Positions 47,238 through 57,621 of a DNA stretch of 64,000 bases are shown here, in pieces (position 1 is the stretch's first letter; the number at the start of each line of letters is the position of its first letter). The notes under the pieces are model-generated. The model did not search any database and had not been told where the DNA came from. It was given only the letters and a program-made list of their open reading frames with translations. The position numbers and the translations under genes are program-made. The DNA comes from CBDCUW01 sp963734865. GTDB lineage: Bacteria > Planctomycetota > Planctomycetia > Pirellulales > Pirellulaceae. Where the stretch lies: NCBI GenBank assembly GCA_963734865.1, contig CAVTIV010000016.1:62001-126000 (forward strand). Direction: 5' to 3'.

Positions 47238-48287
47238 TCACCGCTCGTAGATCGGAAGGAAACGATAGTTCACCGCCAGGGCAAGCAGCGAGAGCGTCGT
47301 CGAGACATACGTACCCTGCGTGCCTTGGATACTGCCGTCGTCTTGCTGGACCGTTTTTAGCCGCCGAACCAGGTTCTTGTTCCACTTTTCCCAGGAGTCG
47401 ATATCACCCTGGAACAGCGCCTGAGCCTGATAGTAGCTTTGGTATTCGATCCCGCCGTGCCCAGGGCTGCCACCCTGTATTTTATTTTTCAGATAGGTCA
47501 ACGTCGATTTGTATTGCGGCAAATCCGTTCGCCGCGCGATCGCAAAAACCAGCGTGCCGATCGAGATCCGTGCCATCGACTCATCGAATCCACCGATCCC
47601 GCCCGAATAGGCAACCTGGCCGGAGGGAGCGGTCATCTTGGTGAGGTACGATACCGCCTTGTCGATCGATTCATCGGGCACTTCGATTCCGGCATTGCGG
47701 GCCGCCAACAAACCCATCAGCACTGCGCCGGCAACCGAAGTATCCGCGTCAGTTCCGCTGGGGCTGTAACGCCAGGCACCCATCGAGTTGGCCTTTTGGC
47801 TGGTCACCGCAGCGCGAACGGCCAGCTCAAGCGACTGGCCAATCGACAATTGGTCCGCCGAGTTACCGCTGGGCCAAAGACTGCGATCATCCACGGTCCC
47901 GTAAGCTTCAGCCAATCCCAGCATCGCAAAGCCATGATGGTACATGCTGTTGCCGAAATATCCGGTGCTCTTGTCCTGCGCCAGAATCATGCTCCGCAAC
48001 ACGCGGCGAATATTGCCGGCGTAAATTCCGAAGTTGGGATCTTCGCCCGAGGCGAGAAAGCACATCAGCGCCATGCCGTCGACACCCGGGCCCTGATGGT
48101 TCGAGGGCCAGCTTCCCTTTTCGTTCTGGGTCTGGGCCAAGAACTGCAGGCCGCGTTCATACATTTCCCTGACGTCACGCGGCACCTGGTCGCCAGTACG
48201 AATCTCCAACGACTGCGAGCAGGCGTGCGGCGTGATCGCCAGCGCCGCGATGAACAAAAGAAAACATGCCGAAATCAGCCGCATCAT
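47238..48287 (-). CDS. exported alpha/alpha-toroid (prenyltransferase-like repeat) protein
   Basis: 349 residues from ATG 48287 (MMRLISACFLLFIAALAITP, signal peptide). Repeats of the prenyltransferase/squalene-oxidase type are visible: YERGLQFLAQTQNEKGSWPS, GFAMLGLAEAYGTVDD, SLGAWRYSPSG-like and TSVAGAVLMGLLAARNAG. The Asp-rich catalytic motif of terpene cyclases is not evident, so it is probably a binding scaffold. The ATG overlaps the stop of the upstream gene. It belongs to the long MoxR operon, a pattern known in planctomycetes, though its partner is unknown. Confidence 0.85.
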   Translation of the reverse strand: MMRLISACFLLFIAALAITPHACSQSLEIRTGDQVPRDVREMYERGLQFLAQTQNEKGSWPSNHQGPGVDGMALMCFLASGEDPNFGIYAGNIRRVLRSMILAQDKSTGYFGNSMYHHGFAMLGLAEAYGTVDDRSLWPSGNSADQLSIGQSLELAVRAAVTSQKANSMGAWRYSPSGTDADTSVAGAVLMGLLAARNAGIEVPDESIDKAVSYLTKMTAPSGQVAYSGGIGGFDESMARISIGTLVFAIARRTDLPQYKSTLTYLKNKIQGGSPGHGGIEYQSYYQAQALFQGDIDSWEKWNKNLVRRLKTVQQDDGSIQGTQGTYVSTTLSLLALAVNYRFLPIYER

Positions 48288-49096
48288 TGGTTGATCGCCT
48301 CTCTTTGCAGCCGCAGTGTCGCTTCCATCGCGCGGGCTTGCCGCAACATGCCGTCCACGATCGGCCATTCCGTCTCGGTAAAGATCGGCTTGAGTTCGTT
48401 CGCGGGCAGGTTGGCCATTTGCCCCAGCACCACATAGAAGTGCAAGGTTGACTGGCCGTAAAAGACGGGCGGTGCGGTATGCTTGACCAACAAATCGATC
48501 ACCGAATCACGTTGCGTCTCTGTCAGCGGAATCTTGCGATCGATCATCGATAGCGTCATGCGAATGTGGTCGATGTAGATTGCGACGTCTCGTTCCTTTT
48601 TGATCACCTCGTACCGCGCCTGCTGGTCGGCATCGAGTGCCGAAGCGATTGTTTTGCTGAACAGTGATTTTGGACCGTGCAGTCCGGCCGCGTATCTCGC
48701 GGCCAGCGGCTGAGTTCGTTGCCAAACGGCCTGCCACTCGTCACGCGGAATGCCGCCGAAGGTCATGCCTCGTTTGACTCGCTCGTATTCGGTAAAGAAT
48801 CGATGAATGTCGCCAAGTCCGGCCAATTCCAACTGGTCACGCTGCGCCTCATTCAACGCAACCGCGTTGTCGATGAAGTCGATATGGACTTTCAATGCCT
48901 GCTGGCAATGCTGGCGTGCGGCAACATACGAGCGCTGATTACTAAACACATTCTGGATGAATGACTGTTCGGTGAACTGAATCAAGTCGTCCGCTGCGAG
49001 GGCCACTTGCACCGCCCCGGCAGGGAGCGCGGCGAGGCAACAGGAAATCAAGATGATGCCGCCAGTGCGGGCAATCATGGAGCGATGGATGATCAT
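48284..49096 (-). CDS. exported protein, paralogue of the upstream gene
   Basis: 270 residues with a signal peptide (MIARTGGIILISCCLAALPA region). The C-terminal half (ALDADQQARYEVIKKERDVA, then LSMIDRKIPLTETQRDSVID) mirrors the arrangement in the adjacent 49093-49967 product (AEVAQRYRQEIAA, then VHIDAELLLSPDQHDEIAET), so the two are probably tandem paralogues. Helical, no known motif. It overlaps both neighbours by 4 bases (ATGA), so translation is tightly coupled. Role unknown; encoded inside the MoxR operon. Confidence 0.8.
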   Translation of the reverse strand: MIIHRSMIARTGGIILISCCLAALPAGAVQVALAADDLIQFTEQSFIQNVFSNQRSYVAARQHCQQALKVHIDFIDNAVALNEAQRDQLELAGLGDIHRFFTEYERVKRGMTFGGIPRDEWQAVWQRTQPLAARYAAGLHGPKSLFSKTIASALDADQQARYEVIKKERDVAIYIDHIRMTLSMIDRKIPLTETQRDSVIDLLVKHTAPPVFYGQSTLHFYVVLGQMANLPANELKPIFTETEWPIVDGMLRQARAMEATLRLQREAINQ

Positions 49097-49967
49097 GCTT
49101 TCGCCGGCCCCGATTCACCGTCGGCAGCGGAGTCGTCCCCGGTTTCCGTCTCGGGAGGGTCAGGTTTCTCGAACTCTTTCAATTCCAAACCGGCTCCGAA
49201 GAATTCTTGCGCCCCAAGCTCCATTTGCCATCCGAAGTTCACGTTCGAGTTATTGCTGCGCTGCAGCCACAGTGACCGCTGCAATGCACTCAGGTGGGGT
49301 TGCAAAACATTCACCTCCGGAAGCTTCGCATACTGGGGATACAAGAATAATCGCGGTCCGTCGGACCAGCTTTGATTCCACTTTTCATTCAGCGTCTCGG
49401 CGATTTCGTCATGCTGGTCCGGACTCAACAATAGCTCGGCATCGATATGGACCAGCATCATGCCAATCGCCGCGTCTCGATGTGCCTGGTTGGCGCGGCG
49501 ATCTCCTGGCGATAACGCTGGGCCACTTCGGCGGATAAGGTTTTGTCGATCTGCTGTTGCAGGGCCGCGTCGATTTGCACCCGTGGATCAGGCCATTGAT
49601 TCGCGTTCTGGCCGATCTTTTGCAGGTCGTCGTAATGTTTGGAAGTGATGGCGACCGCCAGCAATCCGGCGCGATGGATGGTGGCAAACTGCTGCTCGGT
49701 CGGCTCGCAAACCTTGTTCACGAAATGCAGTTCCGCCGTCAGCACCTTGCTCAGGAACGGCGTGTACATGTTTGTAAAATCGGCATCAACATTTGCCCTG
49801 ATCGGGACAGCTTGCGGGACCGCCGGCACCGCAGGACGCTGCGGCGGTTGTCCCAACAACTCGCCAACCGCCCGGAAGATTCCATTCAGGGGATTCTGGG
49901 CGGTGGCTGAGTTTGCCGGCGCAACGACAGCCAACGCCAGAACCGCGATGACAGGTCGAATGGTCAT
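49093..49967 (-). CDS. exported protein, paralogue of the downstream gene, frameshifted
   Basis: About 290 residues after repair. Signal peptide (MTIRPVIAVLALAVVAPANS), then FTNMYTPFLSKVLTAELHFV and KTLSAEVAQRYRQEIAA. The frame is lost at about 49492-49499 (GCCGCGCC region); the second frame gives NQAHRDAAIGMMLVHIDAEL and ends in an acidic tail. Read as two ORFs they would overlap by 4 bases, but the match of the joined product to the 48284-49096 protein argues for one gene. It starts 23 bases after the upstream gene. Confidence 0.7.
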
Positions 49968-49990
49968 GAAGCTGCTTCCCGATACATCGG

Positions 49991-52900
49991 TCAGTTGTTT
50001 TGCCAGCCTTCCAGCTGGTTGAAGTACTGGTCCAGTCCAGTGCGGAATTCTTCGGGCAACCCCGGCCCGGTGGTTCCGGTCGACTGGGTGGCCGACAAGT
50101 CTTCGCGAATTTCCTTTTCGTTCACGCCGCTTCCGACCAGTGCCAGCGCGGGAGTCTCCGTCTCGCCACCGCCGCCGCCGCCCGGGTTGGCTCCGCCACC
50201 GCCGCCACCGTTCGGATTGAACCGTTTGGACTGCAGCAGCAACTCGATAACTTCCGTTTCCGCGGCGATCGCCGGCGGACCGGTTTCGGGCTGGACAAGG
50301 ATTTCAACCGTTTCGTCCATCACGGCCGACACCTGCGTCAACAAATTGATTTCTTTCGCGAAATCGGCTTCCGCATCGGGCAATTCCTTGATTCGCTCGA
50401 CCACTTTGTCGATTCGTTCGCGGAAACCGTTTTGGGATTGGGAAAGTTCCTCGCCCGCCTGGGCATGCTCGGTATCGGTCACGGCACCGCGCCTTGTTCG
50501 GCGACCCGAGTTTGCTCTCGCAATTTCACTTCGCCTTCCAAAATCTGCAACACTTCTAAGATGATCGATGGCGGCAAACTGCCGGCCGATTTGCAGCCCG
50601 GTCACAACCCGCCCTTGGTGACTTCGACAAGATCCTCCGCCCAACGGTCAAACGATTCGCTCCAGAACTCCGCCTGGGCAATCGAAAGCCCGTTTTCCTT
50701 CTGCAGGTCATCGCTCAGATGACGCAGTCCGGCGGTGACATCCTGCTCTCGCATGTCATCCAAAACGGCGCGGAATCGCATAAAACGGCTGCGTTCAAAG
50801 TAGGCGGACATGTCATCCATGATGTGCGACGCTTCCTGGCTGCTGACCGCTTCCGCCTCCGACAACTCGGAGAACGTTTCCGCATTGGGCTGTTTGGCTT
50901 GATTGGAAACGCCGAACGCTTCGGAGGCCAGAGACCCAAGCTTGGTCGCCACTTGTTGCTGTTTTCGCGACGATGCTTTGAGCCGTTTGACCAACGTACT
51001 GCCTTCCAGATTGGCGAGCACATTGTTCAGCTCGTCCACGATCTTCTCGAACTCGGCCAACAGATCCTGCTGTTGCTTGACCGCCTGATCGAGTTGTTCG
51101 TTTGCTGGCGGTGGCGGCTGGTCGCCTTTCTGGACGCCGCCGGCCAACATCGTGCTAGGAAGTGTCAGCCGAGGCGCTCCGGGCTTGCTTTCGCCCGGCT
51201 CGCTGGGTTCCGTTGGCTCGGGCTGTTGGTGCGACGATTCGATATCCGAAATGGTCGGTACCGCAGGGGGTGGTTCGGGCGACTCGTCTTGTTTGCTCGG
51301 GTCGCCACCTGCCGATTGGGTGAGACGGTTTTGCCCGGCCTTGGGTGCGTTGTCTGCGGGGCTCTTTGGGTCCGCCATTTGAGCCTTGGATGCCTGCTTC
51401 AGCAGATCGGCCACCGACGGCATTCGGTTGCCGCTGATGTCTTTAAGAATCTGCATCATTTCGGCCCATTTATCCAAATGTCCGACGCCGATCTCCGGGT
51501 TACGCATCGCCTCTCTCAGCAAGTCCTCCCCGCCGCGAACCAGATCGGTCAGCCGCCGTCCGTTGGCCCGCTCACGCTGGGCTTGCGAGGACAGCTGGCG
51601 ACGGGTCTCGGGTTCGTCAAGTTGCTGCGGTGTCAGGTCACGCAATTGCTTGTTGGTTTCATACAGTTGCATCTCGCGGTCGCGAACGTCCAGGGACATG
51701 CGATGCCAGCGGCTCAGCTGGGATGTAATCCAGATGGCATGCTGTTCGGCATTGAGTACGTCAAAAATGCAGGTTGGCGAGTAAACCCGTTCGCGATCGG
51801 GATAGTAATCCTCCACAAACACGCGGACCGCGATCGGTTGTGGTTCGATCTTCCATTTTGCCGCCGAGAAGGTCGCCGCCAGCTCCAAGAAGTCGGCTTC
51901 GTGGCTGCCGGCACCGATCACCTGCTCGCCTTGAGCGACATCCTTGACCGTATTGTCCAAGCCTTGCCACTGGATACCGACCCGTTTGACACCAAAGTCA
52001 TCGCGTGCGCGAACCTTGAAGGTCAACACTTCGCTGTCCAGCAACACCTTTCGCCGCGGCAGGTTTTCGCAAATCAGCGACGGCGTTTCGTCGTCCACTC
52101 CCTCGATCGTCAATTCAAATGGTTTTCGGCCGCTAAGACCGAAGTGATCCTGCCATCGCATTTCGATCTTTGACGACTCGTCGACGGTGACCGCGGCAGT
52201 CGAAAAATGATCGGCTTGGGGTTGGCGTGGCTGTCCGTTGACCAGCGCGGAAGCCAATTCGCGCGAGGCCGTTGCGGTCAACGTGGTCTGACTTCCCTTG
52301 ACCACCGACATCGTGCCGCCGCGAACGTCCTTCTTGAGGTTTTCGCTACGACCGAGGTATTCGGGCAACTTTACCTCGGCGCTGATCGAACTGAGTTCGG
52401 GCCTCAGCTTCGGCTCGATCGCCGTCTGGCCGGAAAAGTCACCGACTTTCACCTGTAACTGTGTGTCTTCGATCTGCCCGGGTAACTGAAAACGATAGCC
52501 TTCGTTTTCCAACGATGCTTGTTCGCTCGTGTGCCCCGACAAACGGACTTCGGCTTGCGACGGCTTCCACTGCGTCGCTTGATCGAGCGCGATCGAAACC
52601 TCGAACGACTCGCCGTGTGGAACCACCAACCGTTCTGGCAGCGGCTCGATCGCGGCGAACGTGTATCGGGGGGTGTCGCCCCAAGGCTTTAGGAACCGAG
52701 CCCACGCATTCTTGGCCGCGGGGGCGGTGACAACGAGCAACATCATCGCCATAGCCGCCAGCACACCAGCGGCCCAGCCGCGTTGCAGGTGCCGCGGGTT
52801 GGGAATCGCATCTCGCAGGTCTTGTCGCTCGACATTGGCGGCAACCTGCTTGATTGCTGCTTGTACCAACACTGGCGATCGCGATTGTTCCGATGTGTCT

Positions 52901-53250
52901 TCGGAGAGTTCGATGACACCCAACAACTGGTCACCCGCATTGGGATGCGTTTGCGAAAGCAGCCGTGCCAGCTGGTCCATGCGGCGACGTCGCCAAACCC
53001 AACGCTCCAACGCCAACGGCACCAGCGCACAGGCCAACATCGCGGCCAAGAAAATCAGGCCGCGAAGGATCCTCGGCGTATCGAAGAACCGATCGAGGGC
53101 GTAGGTCAGCAGGAAACCGATCAATACCCCGATCATTGCCGCAGCAAACGCTTCGATCATCTTCAGCCGCCAGACGCGGCTTCGATAAGCGAGCAGTTTC
53201 TTTCGTAGCGACTCGGGAATCTCTAACTGGCCATGAGATGTCAGTTGCAT
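49991..53250 (-). CDS. large membrane-anchored DUF4175-like protein, frame interrupted
   Basis: About 1085 residues if read through. It begins at ATG 53250 (strong GGGAAAGAGAG upstream). Three membrane helices: residues about 33-53, 62-82 and 172-192; the rest is predicted extracytoplasmic and coiled-coil-rich. A TGA at 50602-50604 ends the first ORF (EVTKGGL). In the same frame the sequence continues CKSAGSLPPSIILEVLQILE, then changes frame at about 50492 to EELSQSQNGFRERIDKVVER and ends in a Gly-rich stretch and LPEEFRTGLDQYFNQLEGWQ. Two compensating single-base errors around 50602-50615 (giving GGCDPGCKSAG) would restore one protein. It lies in the MoxR operon beside the VWA proteins. Confidence 0.7.
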
Positions 53251-53362
53251 GCGAAGTCTCTCTTTCCCGAGTGGGGGGCCGTGTCTGCCATACCCCCATT
53301 GTTTCTTGTTCGCGGGCCGACCGCTAGGCATCCTGTCTCGATCAGGCCACCGAATTTAAATC

Positions 53363-55609
53363 TTAGATCAGCCCAATCGCTTTTCGCCACACCCAAAACG
53401 TGCCCAGCAGAAAAACGACCAATGCTCCGGTCAGCGGATGGCTCCAGAGCTGCAGCCGGCGGATCGTGGGCGGCGGCATCGGCAGATCGGACAAGGCACG
53501 AATCACGTCGGCAATTTCTTCGGGTCGGACCGATTTTCCCTTGGACACCATGGCCAATTCTTCCAACACCTCGGGGCGCGCCGGTTTGCCCACCTGCTCA
53601 ATCGCCTGGCCTTGGACAAAGAAACTGGCATCCAAGCTCGCCGCTGTTTGCTGGCAAGCCAGGGTGACTTGATGCTTGCCTGGCTCATGGGGCACGAATC
53701 TACCTTGAAAGACGCCCCACTGCTCCCCCTCGGCGATCAGTCGGACGGTTTCGGTTTTGCCCGAAGGGGCGACCACGCGAGCGATCACGTCGCCACGCTG
53801 CAGCGGTTCACCTCCTTTGTCCATGACATGGGCGTGAAAGGTCAGTGTCTGCCGCATCTGGGGTTGATCGGGTGTGTAATACAGCCGCATCGTTTCGCCC
53901 TTGGCCATGTTGCGTTGATACGCCATCCAACGAACGACCTGGCCCCAAAAGCGGTAGTGATACTTGTCTTCGACCCCCTTGCGCCATCGCCACGCGCCGT
54001 CGGTGCCCATGAACAACACCTTGCCCGATCCGAACGTCCGGGTGACAAGCAGCGGCAGCCGTCCATATTGGTTGGACATTTCGCCATGGACCGCCAACAC
54101 TTCGCTGCCGGCCTTCGCTCGGACCACCGGTGCGTACCACTGGAAGCCGGGAAGGTCCTCCCAAACCTGCACGTTTTCCTGTTGTGTGTCGGCAAGCTTG
54201 GTTAGCAAGCTGTTTCGCCCCCGCTCGGTCAACTCGAAATGTCCCGCCGTCCGCGAACCCCAGCCACCCGGTTGCGCCTGATCCAGCAACACCGGACAGA
54301 GTTCGCCGAGTTCCGTTTCCAGCAGGCTGAATTGACGGCCTTGCCAACCCGGCATGAACACCAGTCCACTGGCCTGGTGTTCCACCAATCCCTTGATCAA
54401 CTCGCATTGCTCCTGGCTCAACTGTCCGTCGTCCAAGCCGACATCACCCAAGAAAACGACGTCGTACTTGGCCAGGTCTTCGATCGCCTCGGGGAAAGCC
54501 TTGATGTAGTCCTTGGATCCACCACCGACCTTGTCCAAGCCGGGATGAAACAGCAGGCACGAGACGTCGACACCGGGATCACGCGACAGGGCGTTGCGCA
54601 GGTAACGGTATTCCCATCGGGGAGATGACTCGACGACCAACACTTTCAACTTCTCTTCACGAATCGCGATCGGTGCCGACAGCGAATTGTTTCCGGGAAT
54701 CGTTTCCTCGGCATGCGGGGGTACCGTCAACGTGAGGGAGTAGTCACCGGTCGTTTCCGGTTTCCAGCTAATCGCGTCGTTGGTTCGTCCCATCGGGGCA
54801 ATCCGCACGTCTTTGGTCAGCGTTTCGCCATCGGAGCTCTTCAATGAAACGGTTGTCAAAAACTCACGCGGCAGCGAGCTGTCGATCGTGAACGGTATTC
54901 GCACCACCTTGCCGGTCGTGCCAAATGTCGGCAGGTCCACGCTGGTCAATTCGACATCGGGCAAGCGGGTCGGACTGCCCACCGCGACGGTGAACACGGG
55001 AATCCCCTTGGTCCGCAACCGCGAGGCCGCTTCGACCGGTGGCTTGCCTTCATTCCAGTCGCCGTCGGAAATCATCACGATGCCCATCAATTGACTGACT
55101 TGGGCCGCAACTTCCATCAGCGGCTCATTCAGATCGGTACCGCTGGCCAGCGGTTGCTCGGCGCCCGTGTCACTCCCGGCCAGCGGTTGCGCGACAAGAT
55201 TGTCGCTCCCGGCGATCGGTTCGATGATCACATTCAGCTTGTCCTCCAACTCGCTCCATGCGGCGGCCTCGGTGAGCGGTCCGATCGCTTGGGCACGCGA
55301 CTTCGCGCCGGCCTTTTTGTCGGCGGTGATCACGTCCATCGTCTGCATGCTTTTGGATTGATCCCACAGCACGGCAATCGTCGGTTTTACGTCTGGCCGG
55401 TACTCTTCGACCCATTCCGGTTGGTTCAGCAGCACGGCGACCAACGCGACAATTGCCAGTCGCAATAGTTCCAGCCCACCCAAACCCGCGGAATAGCCGC
55501 TGCGGCGCCAGGCAAAATAGCCCAGCGCGGCGGTGATCGCGACCACGATCACCGAGGCGGCGATCGAAAGGGGTGTGCCCATCAACGTCAACTGTTGAAC
55601 CGAATTCAT
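53363..55609 (-). CDS. membrane VWA / glutamine-amidotransferase-like protein
   Basis: 748 residues. Two membrane helices near the N-terminus (IAASVIVVAITAALGYFAW and LLRLAIVALVAVLL), then a VWA-like domain (IAVLWDQSKSMQTMD metal site; GIVMISDGDWNEG), a beta-sandwich region, and a class I glutamine-amidotransferase-like fold (VVFLGDVGLDDGQLSQEQCE, GLVFMPGWQGRQFSLLETEL) without an obvious nucleophile. One C-terminal helix (ALVVFLLGTFWVWRKAI). It overlaps the upstream VWA gene by 4 bases. Typical of planctomycete MoxR operons; the amidotransferase fold is probably structural. Confidence 0.85.
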   Translation of the reverse strand: MNSVQQLTLMGTPLSIAASVIVVAITAALGYFAWRRSGYSAGLGGLELLRLAIVALVAVLLNQPEWVEEYRPDVKPTIAVLWDQSKSMQTMDVITADKKAGAKSRAQAIGPLTEAAAWSELEDKLNVIIEPIAGSDNLVAQPLAGSDTGAEQPLASGTDLNEPLMEVAAQVSQLMGIVMISDGDWNEGKPPVEAASRLRTKGIPVFTVAVGSPTRLPDVELTSVDLPTFGTTGKVVRIPFTIDSSLPREFLTTVSLKSSDGETLTKDVRIAPMGRTNDAISWKPETTGDYSLTLTVPPHAEETIPGNNSLSAPIAIREEKLKVLVVESSPRWEYRYLRNALSRDPGVDVSCLLFHPGLDKVGGGSKDYIKAFPEAIEDLAKYDVVFLGDVGLDDGQLSQEQCELIKGLVEHQASGLVFMPGWQGRQFSLLETELGELCPVLLDQAQPGGWGSRTAGHFELTERGRNSLLTKLADTQQENVQVWEDLPGFQWYAPVVRAKAGSEVLAVHGEMSNQYGRLPLLVTRTFGSGKVLFMGTDGAWRWRKGVEDKYHYRFWGQVVRWMAYQRNMAKGETMRLYYTPDQPQMRQTLTFHAHVMDKGGEPLQRGDVIARVVAPSGKTETVRLIAEGEQWGVFQGRFVPHEPGKHQVTLACQQTAASLDASFFVQGQAIEQVGKPARPEVLEELAMVSKGKSVRPEEIADVIRALSDLPMPPPTIRRLQLWSHPLTGALVVFLLGTFWVWRKAIGLI

Positions 55610-57621
55610 GCCGCCGCTCCCTTGGTCGCGAACAGCGAATCGCTGCCGGGAGCCATTTTACGAGGAAGGCAGAGGACCGCTTCGAGCACCAACGCGATCA
55701 ACATCAACATCAAGAACAGTCGCCATATCTCTTGAACCAGCGACGCACTGCTTCCGACCGTGTCGTCGACGCGATCGAACGCCAGTCCGTCAAAGAGGCT
55801 CCTGACACGCTCCGGTGGCACGACCGCGGCAATGTCTTCCCCTTCGCTGCGATTGATGGCCATCAGCCTTTCCTGTTCACGGTAGACCCCCGCATGCGAT
55901 GAGAACTCGTTCGACAATGCTTGATTGTCACCCGCCAACCGTCGCCACTCTCGGGTATCGTCGGTCGGTACGTTTCCGGCGATCATCTGTCGCGTATTGC
56001 CCAGCGACGCCGCGCCGGCGGCCAGGGCCCGTTGAATCATTGCATACAGCACGACACCACCCCGGGCGAGCGACGAGTCGGCTTCCGAGTCGGTACTGGC
56101 ACAGAAATAGACGTTGCGGCGATCGGTCATCGCTCGCGCCAGTAGCGGATCCCCGTCAGCCAGCGTCGCCAGTGAGGTAAAGTCCCCCTCCAATTGACAA
56201 TAGCGAAGGATCTTCACTTCGCCCACAGGCAACGATTCGCCGCTCCGGGTATTGGCCAGCAGGTCCTGGTCACCGATCCAAGTTGAAACCGGAAACGGTT
56301 CCCCACCTTCCTGCCAATCGGTCCAACGCAAGCCCGCAAACGAAACGTCGCTCGGTGTCGGCGGCGGAAAAAAAAGCAGCTGTCCGCCACGATCGAGGTA
56401 CGACTGCAGGGCCGCACCGGCGCTTTCAGGCGGATCGACTCGCGGCAGCGGCGATTGCCAAAGCACCAGAGAAATTTCGTCCCAATTCACCCCCACCAGT
56501 TGCTCGGGGGTCAGCACCTGCGCCTCGCAAAGGATTTCGGCGTGGGGTGAAATCGACGCGGCGAACTGCAGCGGTCGAGTCTGCTGTGGGTCGTCGCTGA
56601 CGATGATCGTCCTTCGCGTCACCGATTTGTCATAGACAAAGTAAAACTCGTTGTCCGAGGGGCTGGAATCGGAGGGGATCGAAACGCGTCCCCAGCCACG
56701 CGTCGTGCCGCTATCGAGTGGGATCGCATGATTCTTGAGTTCCAATTCGCTGCCGGTCAATTCGGCGGTGAATTCCGATCGCGCCCCATCGAGCTCCAAC
56801 TGAATTGGAATCGTCACTCTGCCTTCAACGGGACTCGTCTGTTCGATCCGCAGCGACAACAACAACTGCGCCCCCGAGCTACCCTCGACACGGCGCACGT
56901 CGGTCACACGAATGGAGCGGTTTTCCAGATCGGTCTCGGCGTAAGCCAGCAGGTGGAAGCGCACCATTTGCGGCAGTTCGACCAGCGAGCTGCGAATCGC
57001 CTGCCAGCGGCCGCTTTCGTCTTTCCAATCATTCCTGCGAATGTCCGAACAGATCCAGACTTCACAGCGGCTTGGTCGATTCGCGCGGATGTATTCATCG
57101 GCGATCTCCAGCATCGTCGGTAAATCGGACGAGGCGCTGACCGCATCGGTCTCGGGCAATTCGGCCAGCGTCTCGGGCGACTCGATCTCGATCGCCTGTT
57201 CGCCCGCACTGTCGATCAGGACGTACCGATTCGATCTCAGGACACCCAGGGATCGAACCAACTGATCGACACCTGCCTGCAGTTTCGATCGTCCGCCGGG
57301 GCCGCGTTGGGTCATGCTCGGGGAACGATCCAGCAAAATGATCGTGGTATCGACGCGGCTTCCCGCTGCGACCCCCAACCAGCCGCTGGTCAACGGACGA
57401 CTGATCGCAAACACCAATCCGGCGATCGCCAGGGTCCGTGCCGCCAGGATCAACCACTGTCGCAACCTCGCATAACCACGCGACATCCGGTTGGCCGCGA
57501 GCAGGAATAACATCGCCGCCCATTGCACCGTTTGAAATCGGCGTTGGTTGATCAGGTGAATGATGATCGGCAACGCGATCACCGGGATGGCCAGCAACAT
57601 CGCCGGCTGCAGAAAGCTCAT
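55606..57621 (-). CDS. BatA-like N-terminus / VWA membrane protein
   Basis: 671 residues. Starts MSFLQPAMLLAIPVIALPII with the BatA-type helix and HLINQRRFQTVQWAAM, a second helix (LAARTLAIAGLVFAI), then VWA metal motif TIILLDRSPSMTQRG and CEVWICSDIRRNDWK. The long C-terminal part contains LVLWQSPLPRVDPPESAGAA and ends in a helix (LFLMLMLIALVLEAVL). The N- and C-terminal anchors place the VWA domain outside the membrane. It overlaps the DUF58 gene by 4 bases and the next gene by 4 bases. Confidence 0.9.
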   Translation of the reverse strand: MSFLQPAMLLAIPVIALPIIIHLINQRRFQTVQWAAMLFLLAANRMSRGYARLRQWLILAARTLAIAGLVFAISRPLTSGWLGVAAGSRVDTTIILLDRSPSMTQRGPGGRSKLQAGVDQLVRSLGVLRSNRYVLIDSAGEQAIEIESPETLAELPETDAVSASSDLPTMLEIADEYIRANRPSRCEVWICSDIRRNDWKDESGRWQAIRSSLVELPQMVRFHLLAYAETDLENRSIRVTDVRRVEGSSGAQLLLSLRIEQTSPVEGRVTIPIQLELDGARSEFTAELTGSELELKNHAIPLDSGTTRGWGRVSIPSDSSPSDNEFYFVYDKSVTRRTIIVSDDPQQTRPLQFAASISPHAEILCEAQVLTPEQLVGVNWDEISLVLWQSPLPRVDPPESAGAALQSYLDRGGQLLFFPPPTPSDVSFAGLRWTDWQEGGEPFPVSTWIGDQDLLANTRSGESLPVGEVKILRYCQLEGDFTSLATLADGDPLLARAMTDRRNVYFCASTDSEADSSLARGGVVLYAMIQRALAAGAASLGNTRQMIAGNVPTDDTREWRRLAGDNQALSNEFSSHAGVYREQERLMAINRSEGEDIAAVVPPERVRSLFDGLAFDRVDDTVGSSASLVQEIWRLFLMLMLIALVLEAVLCLPRKMAPGSDSLFATKGAAA

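Noticed and set aside
50600..50606. TGA read as selenocysteine in the DUF4175-like gene
   Set aside because: No SECIS-like hairpin was noticed next to the codon and compensating indels explain the site.
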